A DNA stretch of 64,000 bases from Planomicrobium sp. Y74 (GTDB taxonomy: Bacteria; Bacillota; Bacilli; Bacillales_A; Planococcaceae): NCBI RefSeq assembly GCF_003668635.1, contig NZ_RCWH01000002.1, positions 248,001-312,000 on the forward strand, given 5' to 3'. The notes beneath the pieces were generated by a model, which saw nothing but the letters and a program-made list of their open reading frames with translations, had not been told where the DNA came from and ran no database searches. The translations under genes and the position numbers were made by a program. Of this stretch, positions 1 to 10,688 are shown one piece after another (the stretch's first letter is position 1; each line of letters starts with the position of its first letter).

Positions 1-687
1 ACCGGTTTTATTGTCGTCCAGTTGAATCTTTACCCAATTCCCTGCAAGTTCGAGGACAGGATAAATTTCACCTTTTTTGACAGTTCCTTGTTTCGAAGAA
101 CTGAGATCCGCTTTCTTGCGCACGTTCAGCACATCCACCGCGATTTCAATGGAAGAAACGTCGCTAGCGGCAGGAGCGGGATTCGCTTGCGTATTATCGT
201 TGATGCTTATGTATTCTTTCGAAACAAATCCGCGGCTTCCACGGAATTCGACTTCAACCCAGCCATCCGTATCGTTGATGATATTCGCTTGCTCTCCAGC
301 GTTCATTTGCGCCAGAACTGAAGCGGAGAGATTAGGCTGTGCACGGACATTCAAACGGTTTACAGAAGATACAGCAGTTTTACTGGATGCTGCCGATGCC
401 GCCTGTTCAGAGCTTTTCGTCAGCCAGGAAGCGATCCAGCCCGTTTCACCGGAAATGGTTACTTCAATCCAGTCGCCGCTTCTGGAAACTTCATCTACGG
501 CATCTCCCTTTTTCATTGCTGCGATTACAGGATAACTTAAGCCAGGGCCGCTTCGTACATTGATGGATGATTCCGATACTTCAATTCCTGAAGTATTGGC
601 GAGAGCAGTAGAATTATCAACGAAAGGCAATGCCTGGGAAATCAATAAAATCAGGATTATGTATGCAATTGTGGTTTTACGGTTCAT
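1..687 (-). CDS. Secreted SH3b-repeat cell-wall protein, probable N-acetylmuramoyl-L-alanine amidase (N-terminal part)
   Basis: The frame is open from an ATG at 687 (good GAGGAGG ribosome site upstream) to the left window edge, so only about 229 N-terminal residues are visible. Residues 1-22 form a signal peptide: MNRK, a long hydrophobic run, then ALPF. Three bacterial SH3 (SH3b) modules follow at about residues 35-90, 105-163 and 185 onward, each with an NVR motif and a GW-type or NWV-type core. SH3b domains bind peptidoglycan. In B. subtilis the neighbour of hisS is the SH3b amidase YrvJ, so a C-terminal amidase domain beyond the edge is likely but not seen. It is divergent from hisS. Confidence 0.75.
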   Translation of the reverse strand, partial: MNRKTTIAYIILILLISQALPFVDNSTALANTSGIEVSESSINVRSGPGLSYPVIAAMKKGDAVDEVSRSGDWIEVTISGETGWIASWLTKSSEQAASAASSKTAVSSVNRLNVRAQPNLSASVLAQMNAGEQANIINDTDGWVEVEFRGSRGFVSKEYISINDNTQANPAPAASDVSSIEIAVDVLNVRKKADLSSSKQGTVKKGEIYPVLELAGNWVKIQLDDNKTG

Positions 688-752
688 ATAGTACCTCCTC
701 TTAAGACGGTATATTTATTCTAGCAAATAAATCATACGAAATGTGAAAAAGG

Positions 753-781
753 TTGACAAGGGGGATAGGAAAATTTAAGAT
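753..781 (+). promoter_or_regulatory. Sigma-A promoter of the hisS leader
   Basis: A perfect TTGACA (753-758) is followed after 17 bp by TAAGAT (776-781). It lies just upstream of the T-box leader and downstream of the divergent SH3b gene, so it most likely drives hisS and, by read-through, aspS. Confidence 0.65.
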
Positions 782-787
782 TAAGCT

Positions 788-1082
788 TATTATATGAATT
801 AGAACGCCGATGACGAAGAAAGTAACCGCATGATTGGCTGATAAGAGAGGGGAAGTCCCAGGCTGCAAACTTCCCTGCAGAAACGTGTGGTGAACAACAC
901 TTAAGAGGCTTTTCTTCGAAAGATGCAAGGTATTTTTATACCGCATTTACTAGGGGGGAACGGAACCGGCCGTTATCCGGGAATGAGAGGGTGCGAGATT
1001 TTCGCATCAACTAGGGTGGAACCGCGGAAGCTTGAATACAGGCTCTCGTCCCTTGCGCAAGCAAGGGGCGGGAGCTTTTTTG
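788..1082 (+). promoter_or_regulatory. T-box leader of hisS-aspS
   Basis: The T-box core AGGGTGGAACCGCGG is at 1013-1027. A GC-rich terminator hairpin (1042-1074) ending in a T run follows, so uncharged tRNA should favour antitermination. Stem I can be drawn: AAAGTA lies opposite the specifier loop, and ACCGCATG pairs with CGTGTGGT above it. The loop strand reads GAAC-AAC-A (892-899). Aligned with the alaS leader of this window (GAAA-GCT-A), the specifier is AAC (896-898, Asn). A His codon CAC overlaps at 898-900. Presence of a T-box is certain; the codon assignment is an inference. Confidence 0.9.
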
Positions 1083-1108
1083 TATGGAAAAAAAGAGGAG
1101 TGAAGAAC

Positions 1109-2383
1109 ATGGGCAAGAATATTCAGTTACCGCGTGGCACTTATGATGTGCTGCCGGAACAGTCCGCCAAATGGCAGGAAGTGGAACAAAAAATCAATGA
1201 GCTTTGCAGGCTTTATCAATACAAAGAAATCCGGACGCCGGTTTTTGAACATACAGAATTGTTCCAGCGCGGCGTCGGTGATACGACGGATATCGTCCAA
1301 AAAGAAATGTACACATTTCAGGACCGCGGCGACCGTTCGTTGACGTTGCGTCCGGAAGGCACTGCTTCAGTGGTGCGTTCCTACGTTGAAAATAAATTAT
1401 TCGGTTTGCCGGATCAGCCGGTGAAACTTTCTTATATGGGTCCGATGTTCCGCTATGAACGCCCGCAGGCAGGGCGGACGCGCCAGTTTGTCCAGTTCGG
1501 CGTTGAAGCGATCGGCTCAAAAGATCCTGCGATTGATGCAGAAGTTATTTCACTTGCAATGGAAGTTTATCGTTCCGTTGGTTTGAAACAGTTGCGCCTG
1601 GTCATCAATTCACTTGGGGATACAGAAAGCCGAATCGCGCACAAAGAAGCGTTGATCAAACATTTTGAACCAAGAATCGATGAATTCTGCGGGGATTGCC
1701 AGTTGCGCTTAACAAAGAATCCGTTGCGCATCCTTGATTGTAAAGTAGACCGCAACCACGAATTGATGGCAACTGCGCCTTCTTTGGCGGATTATCTGAA
1801 CGAGGAATCTCAAGTCTATTTTGACGGAGTCAAAGGGTACCTTGAAGCGCTCAGCATCGATTATGTTGTAGATCCGAATTTGGTGCGAGGGCTGGATTAT
1901 TACAACCACACTGCATTTGAAATCATGAGTGATGCAGAAGGGTTTGGCGCAATTACCACTCTTTGCGGCGGCGGACGCTATAATGGCCTTGTCGAAGATT
2001 TAGGTGGACCTGAATCTCCGGGAATCGGATTTGCAATGAGTATCGAACGCCTCCTATTAGCGCTGGAGATGGAAAAAGTGGAAATCGGCCAGTCAGCAGA
2101 TTTGGAAGTCTACGTCGTGGCAATGGATGAGTCGACCAAGAAAAAAGCATTTACGGTGGTTCGCGACCTTCGTGCAAACGGCATTTCAGCCGATATGGAC
2201 TTCAACGGACGGAAAGTCAAAGCACAGATGAAATCGGCTGACCGCAAAGAAGCGGCTTACGTCATTGTCATCGGTGAAACAGAACTCGAATCCGGAAAAG
2301 TCGCTCTCAAAAAAATGGCGACTGGTGAACAGCAGGAGCTGGAGTTTGAGGCGATTGCGGGAGCAATTTTGGAGAATAGATAA
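1109..2383 (+). CDS. hisS: Histidyl-tRNA synthetase
   Basis: It charges tRNA-His with histidine in the cytoplasm. The 424-residue product has the normal length for bacterial HisRS. It begins [16 protein letters not shown], typical of the family, and carries class II synthetase features: motif 2 [14 protein letters not shown], the histidine-binding signature [14 protein letters not shown] around residues 257-270, and GGGRYNGL shortly after. The C-terminal anticodon-binding domain covers about the last 95 residues. The ATG at 1109 follows AGAGGAG; an in-frame start at 923 would lie inside the T-box structure and is not credible. It is the first gene of the leader-controlled hisS-aspS unit. Confidence 0.98.
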   Translation: MGKNIQLPRGTYDVLPEQSAKWQEVEQKINELCRLYQYKEIRTPVFEHTELFQRGVGDTTDIVQKEMYTFQDRGDRSLTLRPEGTASVVRSYVENKLFGLPDQPVKLSYMGPMFRYERPQAGRTRQFVQFGVEAIGSKDPAIDAEVISLAMEVYRSVGLKQLRLVINSLGDTESRIAHKEALIKHFEPRIDEFCGDCQLRLTKNPLRILDCKVDRNHELMATAPSLADYLNEESQVYFDGVKGYLEALSIDYVVDPNLVRGLDYYNHTAFEIMSDAEGFGAITTLCGGGRYNGLVEDLGGPESPGIGFAMSIERLLLALEMEKVEIGQSADLEVYVVAMDESTKKKAFTVVRDLRANGISADMDFNGRKVKAQMKSADRKEAAYVIVIGETELESGKVALKKMATGEQQELEFEAIAGAILENR

Positions 2384-2407
2384 GTTTATTAGGACATGCT
2401 TATTTAG

Positions 2408-2656
2408 TTATTAAACTTAATGAGGTATGCCAAGATATGCAGCAAAACAGCGAAGACTACCAAGGGAACAGCGCCCTTTCATGTCTCGAAGCTAGCGCAG
2501 CGATGCAGAGACAGAAACACAGTTGGCTTTCCAACTGTGTTTCGAGCGAAGTGCTGAGATCCACTCGGGTGAAGGGAAGCGAGCACAAGTTAGCTCAGTG
2601 CAAGCCACCAGGAAAGCGGAGCTGTTTTGCGGAATATCGATTTTATAAGTTTATCA
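2408..2656 (+). repeat. Rep-B copy 1, MITE-like intergenic repeat
   Basis: It fills the 324-bp hisS-aspS gap, which holds no gene. The inner ends GATATGCAGCAAAACAGC (from 2434) and GCTGTTTTGCGGAATATC (to about 2638) are imperfect inverted repeats, flanked by AT-rich AAACTTA-type ends. An inner hairpin at 2551-2601 starts GTGCTGAG-ATCC-ACTCGG. Here its upper stem is degraded compared with other copies. Because hisS and aspS appear to be one operon, this element is probably transcribed between them. Confidence 0.8.
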
Positions 2657-2707
2657 GCTTTATTTATTATAGAAGAAAAATGTGAAGAAACAATTGGAGG
2701 AATAGTT

Positions 2708-4492
2708 ATGACTAGAACGCATTATTGTGGCGAAGTGAACGAAACTGCTATCGGGCAGCGCGTTTCCATTAAAGGCTGGGTACAGAAAAGGCGTGACCTT
2801 GGCGGTTTGATATTTGTTGATGTCCGTGACCGTTCGGGTATTGTTCAGGCAGTTTTCAATCCTGAAATTTCGAAGGAAACCGTTGAAATCGGGGAAAGAT
2901 TGCGCAATGAGTTCGTCGTCAACATCGAAGGATTGGTCGTGGAACGTGCAGACGGCCAAATCAATACGGCGTTGAAGACCGGCAAGATTGAGATCCAGGT
3001 GGATTCAGCAAGCATTATCAATGCAGCTAAAAACCCGCCGTTCGCAATTGAAGACAATACGGATGTCAGTGAAGACTTGAGACTGAAATACCGTTATTTG
3101 GACCTTCGCCGCCCTGAAATGTATGAAACTTTCAAAATGCGCTCAGAAGTAACAAAGTCAATTCGCCGATTCCTTGATGAAGAAGGGTTCCTGGAAGTTG
3201 AAACGCCGATTTTGACGAAGTCGACTCCAGAAGGCGCGCGCGATTACTTGGTGCCGAGCCGTGTGCACGATGGCGAATTCTATGCGTTGCCTCAGTCACC
3301 GCAGTTATTCAAGCAGATGCTGATGGTTTCTGGATTCGATAAATATTACCAGATTGCCCGTTGTTTCCGCGATGAAGATTTGCGCGCTGACCGCCAGCCG
3401 GAATTCACACAAATCGATATGGAAATGAGTTTCCAGACGATGGAAGAAATACTGGAAATGAATGAACGCTTAATGGTACAGATGATGAAAGAAGTTAAAG
3501 GCATTGATATCGAGCCGAAATTCGAGCGGATGGAATACACAGAAGCGATGGAACGTTTTGGTTCGGATAAACCGGATGTCCGCTTTGGCCTGGAACTTAT
3601 AAATGTATCTGAATTGGTGAAGGATTCTTCATTCAAAGTTTTTGCAGGTGCGGTTGAAAACGGTGGCCAAGTGAAACTGATCAACGTGAAAGGCCAGGCA
3701 GCCAATTATTCACGCAAAGATATAGATGCACTCGGTGAATTCGCAGGCCGCTACGGAGCAAGAGGACTTGCTTGGATGAAAGTCGAGGAAGATGGCATTA
3801 AAGGACCGATCGCGAAATTCTTTGAAGGTGAAGCGGCTCAAGGCTTGATCGAAGCGGCTGGAGCTGAAGCTGGAGATCTTCTGTTATTCGTAGCTGATAA
3901 AAAATCTGTGGTAGCTGACGCACTTGGCGCTTTGCGGATGAAATTCGGCAAAGAACTTGGCTTGATCGATGGGTCAGTGTATAAATTCCTTTGGATCACT
4001 GACTGGCCGTTATTCGAATACGATGAAAAAGATGGACGCTATTACGCGGCACATCATCCGTTCACAATGCCCTATGAAGAAGACATCGATAAATTGTCAA
4101 CTGAACCGCAAAATGTCCGTGCGCAAGCATACGACCTTGTATTGAACGGTTTTGAATTAGGTGGGGGATCTGCACGTATTTACCGCCGTGACATTCAAGA
4201 GAAAATGTTTGAGGTTCTTGGATTCACTGAGGAAGAAGCGCGTGCTCAATTCGGTTTCCTGATGGAAGCCTTTGAATATGGAACGCCTCCGCACGGGGGA
4301 ATTGCTTTTGGTCTTGACCGTTTGGTTATGCTGCTTGCAGGACGCACAAATCTTCGTGACACCATTGCATTTCCGAAGACAGCGAGTGCTACTGATCTGT
4401 TGACGAACGCACCAAGCCCAGTTGCACAAGAACAACTTGATGAATTAAGCCTATTACTGAATGTTCAGAATAATTCTAAAGGGCTAGAGTAA
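2708..4492 (+). CDS. aspS: Aspartyl-tRNA synthetase (bacterial type)
   Basis: It charges tRNA-Asp and, if non-discriminating as in many Firmicutes, also mischarges tRNA-Asn for the GatCAB amidotransferase. The 594-residue protein has an N-terminal OB-fold anticodon-binding domain (about 1-105), class II motif 2 [18 protein letters not shown] (about 220-237), the bacterial GAD insertion in the middle, and motif 3 [13 protein letters not shown] (about 530-542). The ATG at 2708 follows TTGGAGGAAT. Rep-B copy 1 separates it from hisS, and no second T-box or terminator is visible between them, so it probably shares the hisS leader. 6S RNA follows. Confidence 0.98.
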   Translation: MTRTHYCGEVNETAIGQRVSIKGWVQKRRDLGGLIFVDVRDRSGIVQAVFNPEISKETVEIGERLRNEFVVNIEGLVVERADGQINTALKTGKIEIQVDSASIINAAKNPPFAIEDNTDVSEDLRLKYRYLDLRRPEMYETFKMRSEVTKSIRRFLDEEGFLEVETPILTKSTPEGARDYLVPSRVHDGEFYALPQSPQLFKQMLMVSGFDKYYQIARCFRDEDLRADRQPEFTQIDMEMSFQTMEEILEMNERLMVQMMKEVKGIDIEPKFERMEYTEAMERFGSDKPDVRFGLELINVSELVKDSSFKVFAGAVENGGQVKLINVKGQAANYSRKDIDALGEFAGRYGARGLAWMKVEEDGIKGPIAKFFEGEAAQGLIEAAGAEAGDLLLFVADKKSVVADALGALRMKFGKELGLIDGSVYKFLWITDWPLFEYDEKDGRYYAAHHPFTMPYEEDIDKLSTEPQNVRAQAYDLVLNGFELGGGSARIYRRDIQEKMFEVLGFTEEEARAQFGFLMEAFEYGTPPHGGIAFGLDRLVMLLAGRTNLRDTIAFPKTASATDLLTNAPSPVAQEQLDELSLLLNVQNNSKGLE

Positions 4493-4497
4493 AACGG

Positions 4498-4526
4498 TTG
4501 TAGAAATTTGTGGCGTGTGCTAATAT
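4498..4526 (+). promoter_or_regulatory. Promoter of 6S RNA
   Basis: TTGTAG (4498-4503), a 17-bp spacer and TAATAT (4521-4526) are placed so that transcription starts at about 4532-4534, where the closing stem of the 6S-like RNA begins. Confidence 0.6.
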
Positions 4527-4531
4527 AACCT

Positions 4532-4727
4532 TAGTAGAGAATCCTGATGTGTACGTTACAGGCAATTCAGTTTTGACCCAACATTTTGTCGTCGGGAGAC
4601 CGAATTTCGACGTGGCTAACATGCCTTAACCGGAAGTTATAAGCGTTGAAGAGGTCACCCACCTGCTAGAAGCGGGTTCAAAAACGATATGCAAGTCAAG
4701 GACGGCACGATCGGGATTCTCACTTAA
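4532..4727 (+). ncRNA. ssrS: 6S RNA (6S-1/BsrA type)
   Basis: 6S RNA imitates an open promoter and binds sigma-A RNA polymerase. This intergenic stretch of about 195 nt has the expected closing stem: AGTAGAGAATCCTGATG at the 5' end (from 4533) pairs with CGATCGGGATTCTCACT at the 3' end (4708-4724). The 5' end contains the CCTGATGTG string I associate with Bacillus 6S-1. The position between aspS and tcdA is the same as B. subtilis bsrA. It has its own promoter and is followed by a terminator-like hairpin. The exact ends are estimates. Confidence 0.85.
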
Positions 4728-4737
4728 AAATGTTAAT

Positions 4738-4768
4738 CATCCCTTCAGCTATTTGCTGGAGGGTTTTT
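4738..4768 (+). terminator. Terminator after 6S RNA
   Basis: CCCTTCAGC, a TATT loop and GCTGGAGGG form a 9-bp stem (4741-4763) followed by TTTTTCTTT. Confidence 0.8.
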
Positions 4769-4834
4769 CTTTGTGTATAATTCCAAATAGGTTAATTCCA
4801 ACTAAGTTAATCAACATTGAAAGGCAGGGAAACT

Positions 4835-5599
4835 ATGTTACATCAATTTTCACGAAACGAACTTGCAGTAGGCAAAGAAGGAATCGAAATGTTGAAAAAC
4901 TCGACTGTTGCTATCCTTGGTATCGGAGGAGTCGGTTCATTCGCAGCTGAAGCCTGCGCAAGAAGCGGCGTCGGCCGCATCATCCTTGTCGATAAGGATA
5001 ATGTTGACATCACTAACATCAATCGGCAGCTGGTTGCCAATCTATCTACGGTCGGCCAATCAAAAAGTGCCGTCATGAAAAACCGCATCGCTGATATCAA
5101 TGAAGACTGCGAAGTCATCGATCTGCATATGTTCTATACAGAAGATACATATGAGGAATTTTTCAGTTACAATCCGGATTATGTCATCGACGCTTCGGAT
5201 ACGATGATCTATAAAGTCCATTTGATGCAGGAATGCTATAAACGCGGAGTTAAAGTCATTTCAAGTATGGGTGCTGCCAATAAAACGGATCCAACGCGCT
5301 TTAAGATTGCAGACATCTCGAAAACGCATACAGATCCATTGGCAAAAATCATACGTAAGAAATTGCGTGAAGCGGGTATCCGTAAAGGGATTCCTGTGGT
5401 GTTCTCGGACGAAAGCCCGATTATTGTGCGTGAAGACGTAGTCGAAAACGTAGGTAAGCCGGATGCGGCAATCCGTAAAGCGAAAATGCCGCCATCATCC
5501 AATGCATTCACGCCTTCCACTGTTGGCCTAATTTGCGCCAGCTGGGTAGTGAACGATATTACTTCATCGATTCCAATCAACCGTGTAAGAAATAATTAA
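4835..5599 (+). CDS. tcdA: tRNA threonylcarbamoyladenosine dehydratase (E1-like, TcdA/CsdL)
   Basis: It uses ATP to cyclise t6A37 of tRNA into ct6A. The 254-residue protein has the ThiF/MoeB/HesA adenylation fold: GIGGVGS at residues 29-35 binds ATP, DKDNVDITNINRQL follows, and VIDASDTM is central. The length fits the family (B. subtilis YrvM). The ATG at 4835 is preceded by AAGGCAGGG; a TTG six codons upstream overlaps that ribosome site and is less likely. It is a single gene between the 6S RNA terminator and its own terminator, convergent with rarA. Confidence 0.93.
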   Translation: MLHQFSRNELAVGKEGIEMLKNSTVAILGIGGVGSFAAEACARSGVGRIILVDKDNVDITNINRQLVANLSTVGQSKSAVMKNRIADINEDCEVIDLHMFYTEDTYEEFFSYNPDYVIDASDTMIYKVHLMQECYKRGVKVISSMGAANKTDPTRFKIADISKTHTDPLAKIIRKKLREAGIRKGIPVVFSDESPIIVREDVVENVGKPDAAIRKAKMPPSSNAFTPSTVGLICASWVVNDITSSIPINRVRNN

Positions 5600-5603
5600 G
5601 ATG

Positions 5604-5634
5604 AACCGGCTCATTTCGGATGAGCCGGTTTTTT
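5604..5634 (+). terminator. Terminator of tcdA
   Basis: ACCGGCTCAT-TTCG-GATGAGCCGGT is a near-perfect hairpin followed by six T residues. Confidence 0.9.
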
Positions 5635-5674
5635 AATGGACGATTATGAGGGATAACGTTTTATAAACTCTTGA

Positions 5675-5734
5675 CGCGCATAAGTTTTCAGGATCGCGCA
5701 CAAAATTTTCTAATCGCGCATAACCATATAAAAC
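5675..5734. repeat. Three-unit array with exact 20-bp period (CGCGCATAA)
   Basis: CGCGCA recurs at 5675, 5695 and 5715, exactly 20 bp apart. Units one and three continue as CGCGCATAA and unit two as CGCGCACAA; the rest of each unit is AT-rich and divergent. The array lies between the facing terminators of convergent tcdA and rarA. Nothing else is recognisable in this gap. Confidence 0.7.
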
Positions 5735-5832
5735 TGGTTCTCGGAAAGCTTTTCCGCAGTAAATTTTCTTCAAAAACGCTAACGACTTATCAAAATGCAA
5801 GACAGTTCCCCAAAAAATTCAATATTCCCGCT

Positions 5833-5860
5833 AAAAAAGCCACTCCCGAAGGAATGGCCA
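5833..5860 (-). terminator. Terminator of rarA
   Basis: On the minus strand GGCCATTCC-TTCG-GGAGTGGCT folds into a 9-bp stem with a TTCG tetraloop, followed by TTTTT. Confidence 0.85.
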
Positions 5861-5872
5861 TACTAATATCTA

Positions 5873-7162
5873 TCACTTTTTATTCTTACGGAACGACTTT
5901 AATTTCTCGTAGATACCGGCAAATTTTTTCTCTTCACCTGCGATGACCGGTTTGTAGAATTCGGTTTTCTGCACTTCTTTCGGCAGGTAGTCCTGATCGG
6001 CCCAGCCGCCGAATGATCCGATGGGCGTATCATGCGGATAGATATAGCCGCCGTGCCCAAGCTCGGCACTGCCGGCATAATGCGCATCGCGGAGATGCAT
6101 AGGGATATCGCCGGTCAATCCTTTATTGATGGCGGCAGTTGCCGCGTCGATTGCTTTATAAGCTGAATTGGATTTCTCAGACAGGCACATCTCAGCCACA
6201 GCCTGCGCCAGCGGAATGCGTGCTTCCGGCAATCCAAGACGGTCAGCTGCCTGGCAGGCGGCAAGAACATGTGGACCGACAGAGGGGCTGGCGAGTCCGA
6301 TATCTTCATAGGCCATGACCAGAAGACGGCGGGTGACTGCGGTCAAATCGCCGTTTTCCAAAAGATGTGCCAGATAATACATGGCAGCGTTGATGTCACT
6401 GCCGCGCACGCTTTTCTGCAGAGCCGACAGGAGATTGAAGAAATGCGATCCTTTTTTATCGCCGAAGACGCCGACTCGCTTGATCATCTGCTCGATCATT
6501 TGGTCTTCGACAATGTATTTGCCGTCGATTTCGTCAGACGCGATGACAATCGACTCGAGCATCGTTAACGCTTTGCGGGCATCTCCGTTGGTTCCTTCAG
6601 CAATGCGTTCAACCTGTGTAGGAGAAATTTCGATTTCTTCCCGCCCAAGTCCGCGCTTCGGATCTTTCAAAGCCGACTTGAGCAAATGGACGATGTCTTC
6701 ATGGGTCAGCCGCTTCAATTGTTTTATTTCGCCGCAGCGTGAACGGATTGCCGGATTGACGTCATGGAACGGATTTTCCGTCGTGGCGCCGATCAATACG
6801 ATCGAACCGCTTTCAACATGAGGCAGTAAGGCGTCCTGCTGCAGTTTGTTGAATCGATGGATTTCGTCGAGGAATAGAAGAACTTTTCCTGTAACGCGTG
6901 CTTCACGGACAACGTCCTCAACATCTTTCTTGCCGGAGGTTGTCGCGTTCAATGCGATGAACGGCAGATTCGAAGTGCCCGCGATGGCATGGGCGATCGA
7001 CGTCTTGCCGATTCCCGGCTCGCCATACAGGAGCATGGACGGCACATGGCCGTTCTGGATCATTTTGTATAAAGCAGTGTGCGGGCCGATGACATCCTGC
7101 TGTCCGACCACTTCATCGATGGTACGCGGCCGCATGCGAAAAGCCAATGGTTCGTTCTGCAA
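5873..7162 (-). CDS. rarA: Replication-associated recombination protein A (AAA+ ATPase)
   Basis: RarA (MgsA) is a clamp-loader-like ATPase acting at stalled replication forks. The 429-residue product has the family N-terminus LAFRMRPRTIDEVVGQ, Walker A GEPGIGKTS (about 47-55), Walker B LLFLDEIHRF (about 95-104), sensor GATTENPF, and a C-terminal tetramerisation region containing YIYPHD and YYLP-like motifs. The start is a TTG at 7162 with AAGGAG 8 nt upstream and no better start nearby. It is transcribed towards tcdA and is divergent from cymR. Confidence 0.96.
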   Translation of the reverse strand: MQNEPLAFRMRPRTIDEVVGQQDVIGPHTALYKMIQNGHVPSMLLYGEPGIGKTSIAHAIAGTSNLPFIALNATTSGKKDVEDVVREARVTGKVLLFLDEIHRFNKLQQDALLPHVESGSIVLIGATTENPFHDVNPAIRSRCGEIKQLKRLTHEDIVHLLKSALKDPKRGLGREEIEISPTQVERIAEGTNGDARKALTMLESIVIASDEIDGKYIVEDQMIEQMIKRVGVFGDKKGSHFFNLLSALQKSVRGSDINAAMYYLAHLLENGDLTAVTRRLLVMAYEDIGLASPSVGPHVLAACQAADRLGLPEARIPLAQAVAEMCLSEKSNSAYKAIDAATAAINKGLTGDIPMHLRDAHYAGSAELGHGGYIYPHDTPIGSFGGWADQDYLPKEVQKTEFYKPVIAGEEKKFAGIYEKLKSFRKNKK

Positions 7163-7246
7163 TGAAAAAACTCCTTCCGTACATCTGTTCCATTAGTATA
7201 TCGCGACAGCTTTCAAAAGTCATTGCAAGTCCATAGGGCGGATTTA

Positions 7247-7255
7247 TGCTATACT
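7247..7255 (+). promoter_or_regulatory. Extended -10 promoter of cymR
   Basis: TG-C-TATACT (7247-7255) is an extended -10 element 40 bp before cymR. TTGCAA upstream at 7223 is too far away to be an ideal -35 for it. Confidence 0.5.
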
Positions 7256-7294
7256 ATTTTGAAGAATAATGGAATCTGATACAGAGGTGTATTT

Positions 7295-7711
7295 ATGAAA
7301 ATATCAACAAAAGGCCGCTACGGCTTAACAATAATGATCGCACTGGGCAAAGAATATGGCGAAGGACCGCTGCCGTTGCGCAAGATTGCGGCTGAGTACG
7401 ATTTGTCTGAAGCATATTTGGAGCAATTGGTTGCACCACTCCGCAATGCCGGATTGGTAAAAAGTGTGAGAGGGGCTTATGGCGGTTATATGCTGTCACG
7501 CCCACCGAAAGAGATATCCGCAGGAGATGTCATACGCGTTCTGGAGGGGCCGATCCAGCCGGTCGAAGGAATCGAGGACGAGGCACAGCCGCAGCGTGAA
7601 CTATGGATCCGCATAAGGGATGCCGTTAAGAATGTACTTGATACAACGACGATCGAAGACCTTGCAAACCAGCAGGAATCAACAACAGAAAATTATATGT
7701 TTTATATATAG
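7295..7711 (+). CDS. cymR: Rrf2-family regulator of cysteine metabolism
   Basis: CymR represses cysteine and sulfur uptake genes, in B. subtilis together with CysK. The 138-residue protein starts MKISTKGRYGLTIMIALG, the classic Rrf2 winged-helix N-terminus. It has a recognition region around residues 28-60 (LRKIAAEYDLSEAYLEQL, then GLVKSVRGAYGGY). No cysteine cluster typical of IscR is visible, so an iron-sulfur sensor is unlikely. It lies 13 bp upstream of the cysteine desulfurase gene and probably shares its transcript. Confidence 0.93.
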   Translation: MKISTKGRYGLTIMIALGKEYGEGPLPLRKIAAEYDLSEAYLEQLVAPLRNAGLVKSVRGAYGGYMLSRPPKEISAGDVIRVLEGPIQPVEGIEDEAQPQRELWIRIRDAVKNVLDTTTIEDLANQQESTTENYMFYI

Positions 7712-7724
7712 AGGAGTTTAGACG

Positions 7725-9990
<2,266 letters not shown>

Positions 9991-10004
9991 TGGGAGAGAA
10001 TCGT

Positions 10005-10664
10005 ATGAATTACAATGAAATCGGCATACAGGCCATCCAAGACGGCAAAACCGAAGAAGCGGTGCAGGCATTCACAAAAGCTATTGAAGAAGAGCCGGAA
10101 AATCCGCTTGGTTATATCAACTTCGGGCATGTATTGACTTCAATGGAAGAAACGGAGCGTGCCGAGCGCTTTTTCCAGAAAGCGATCACGCTGGATGAAA
10201 CGTCAGCAACCGCTTATTATGGGCTGGCTAATCTGTATTTCAATGCTGAACGCTATGAAGAAGCATTAAAGCTATACGAAAAAGCGGTGCAGTATCAATT
10301 GGAAGGTGCGGATGCACATTTCATGATCGGCAAATGCCTGGAGCGGCTTGGGCAGACAAAATTGGCGCTTCCATACCTGCAGCGTGCAGTGGAACTTGAT
10401 GAGACAGATGTTGCTGCCCGGATGAGCTATGGAGTGACGCTGGCATCGATGGAGTTATTCGAGTTGGCAGAACCCCAATTCATAAAAGTTCTCGAACTTT
10501 CGCCGGACCATTCTGACGCCCATTACAATTTAGGCGTTTTATATGCTGTTTCAACCAACCGTACAGAAGATGCCATGCATCACCTCGAGCAGGCATTTAC
10601 TATTGATGAAGAAAATGAAATGGCACGCTATGCATATGATATGATTAAAACAAATCTTCAATAG
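10005..10664 (+). CDS. yrrB: Tetratricopeptide-repeat protein (YrrB-like)
   Basis: The 219-residue protein is almost entirely TPR helices: about six repeats with the usual A-x-x-x-Y/F and alanine-glycine spacing, such as NPLGYINFGHVL, SATAYYGLANLYF, DAHFMIGKCL and DAHYNLGVLY. There is no signal peptide or membrane segment, so it is probably a cytoplasmic scaffold. Its place between mnmA and recD2 matches B. subtilis yrrB, whose role is unknown. The ATG at 10005 has GGGAGA 8 nt upstream; an ATG at 9990 overlaps the mnmA stop but lacks a ribosome site. Confidence 0.85.
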   Translation: MNYNEIGIQAIQDGKTEEAVQAFTKAIEEEPENPLGYINFGHVLTSMEETERAERFFQKAITLDETSATAYYGLANLYFNAERYEEALKLYEKAVQYQLEGADAHFMIGKCLERLGQTKLALPYLQRAVELDETDVAARMSYGVTLASMELFELAEPQFIKVLELSPDHSDAHYNLGVLYAVSTNRTEDAMHHLEQAFTIDEENEMARYAYDMIKTNLQ

Positions 10665-10688
10665 GAATTTGAAAGGGGAACGATCGGC

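Noticed and set aside
923-1108. N-terminal extension of hisS from an upstream ATG
   Set aside because: The segment is the T-box core and terminator; translation would run through the structured leader, and the conserved N-terminus starts at 1109.
2627-2707. Upstream start for aspS
   Set aside because: It begins within the Rep-B right end; the ATG at 2708 has the ribosome site and the conserved N-terminus.
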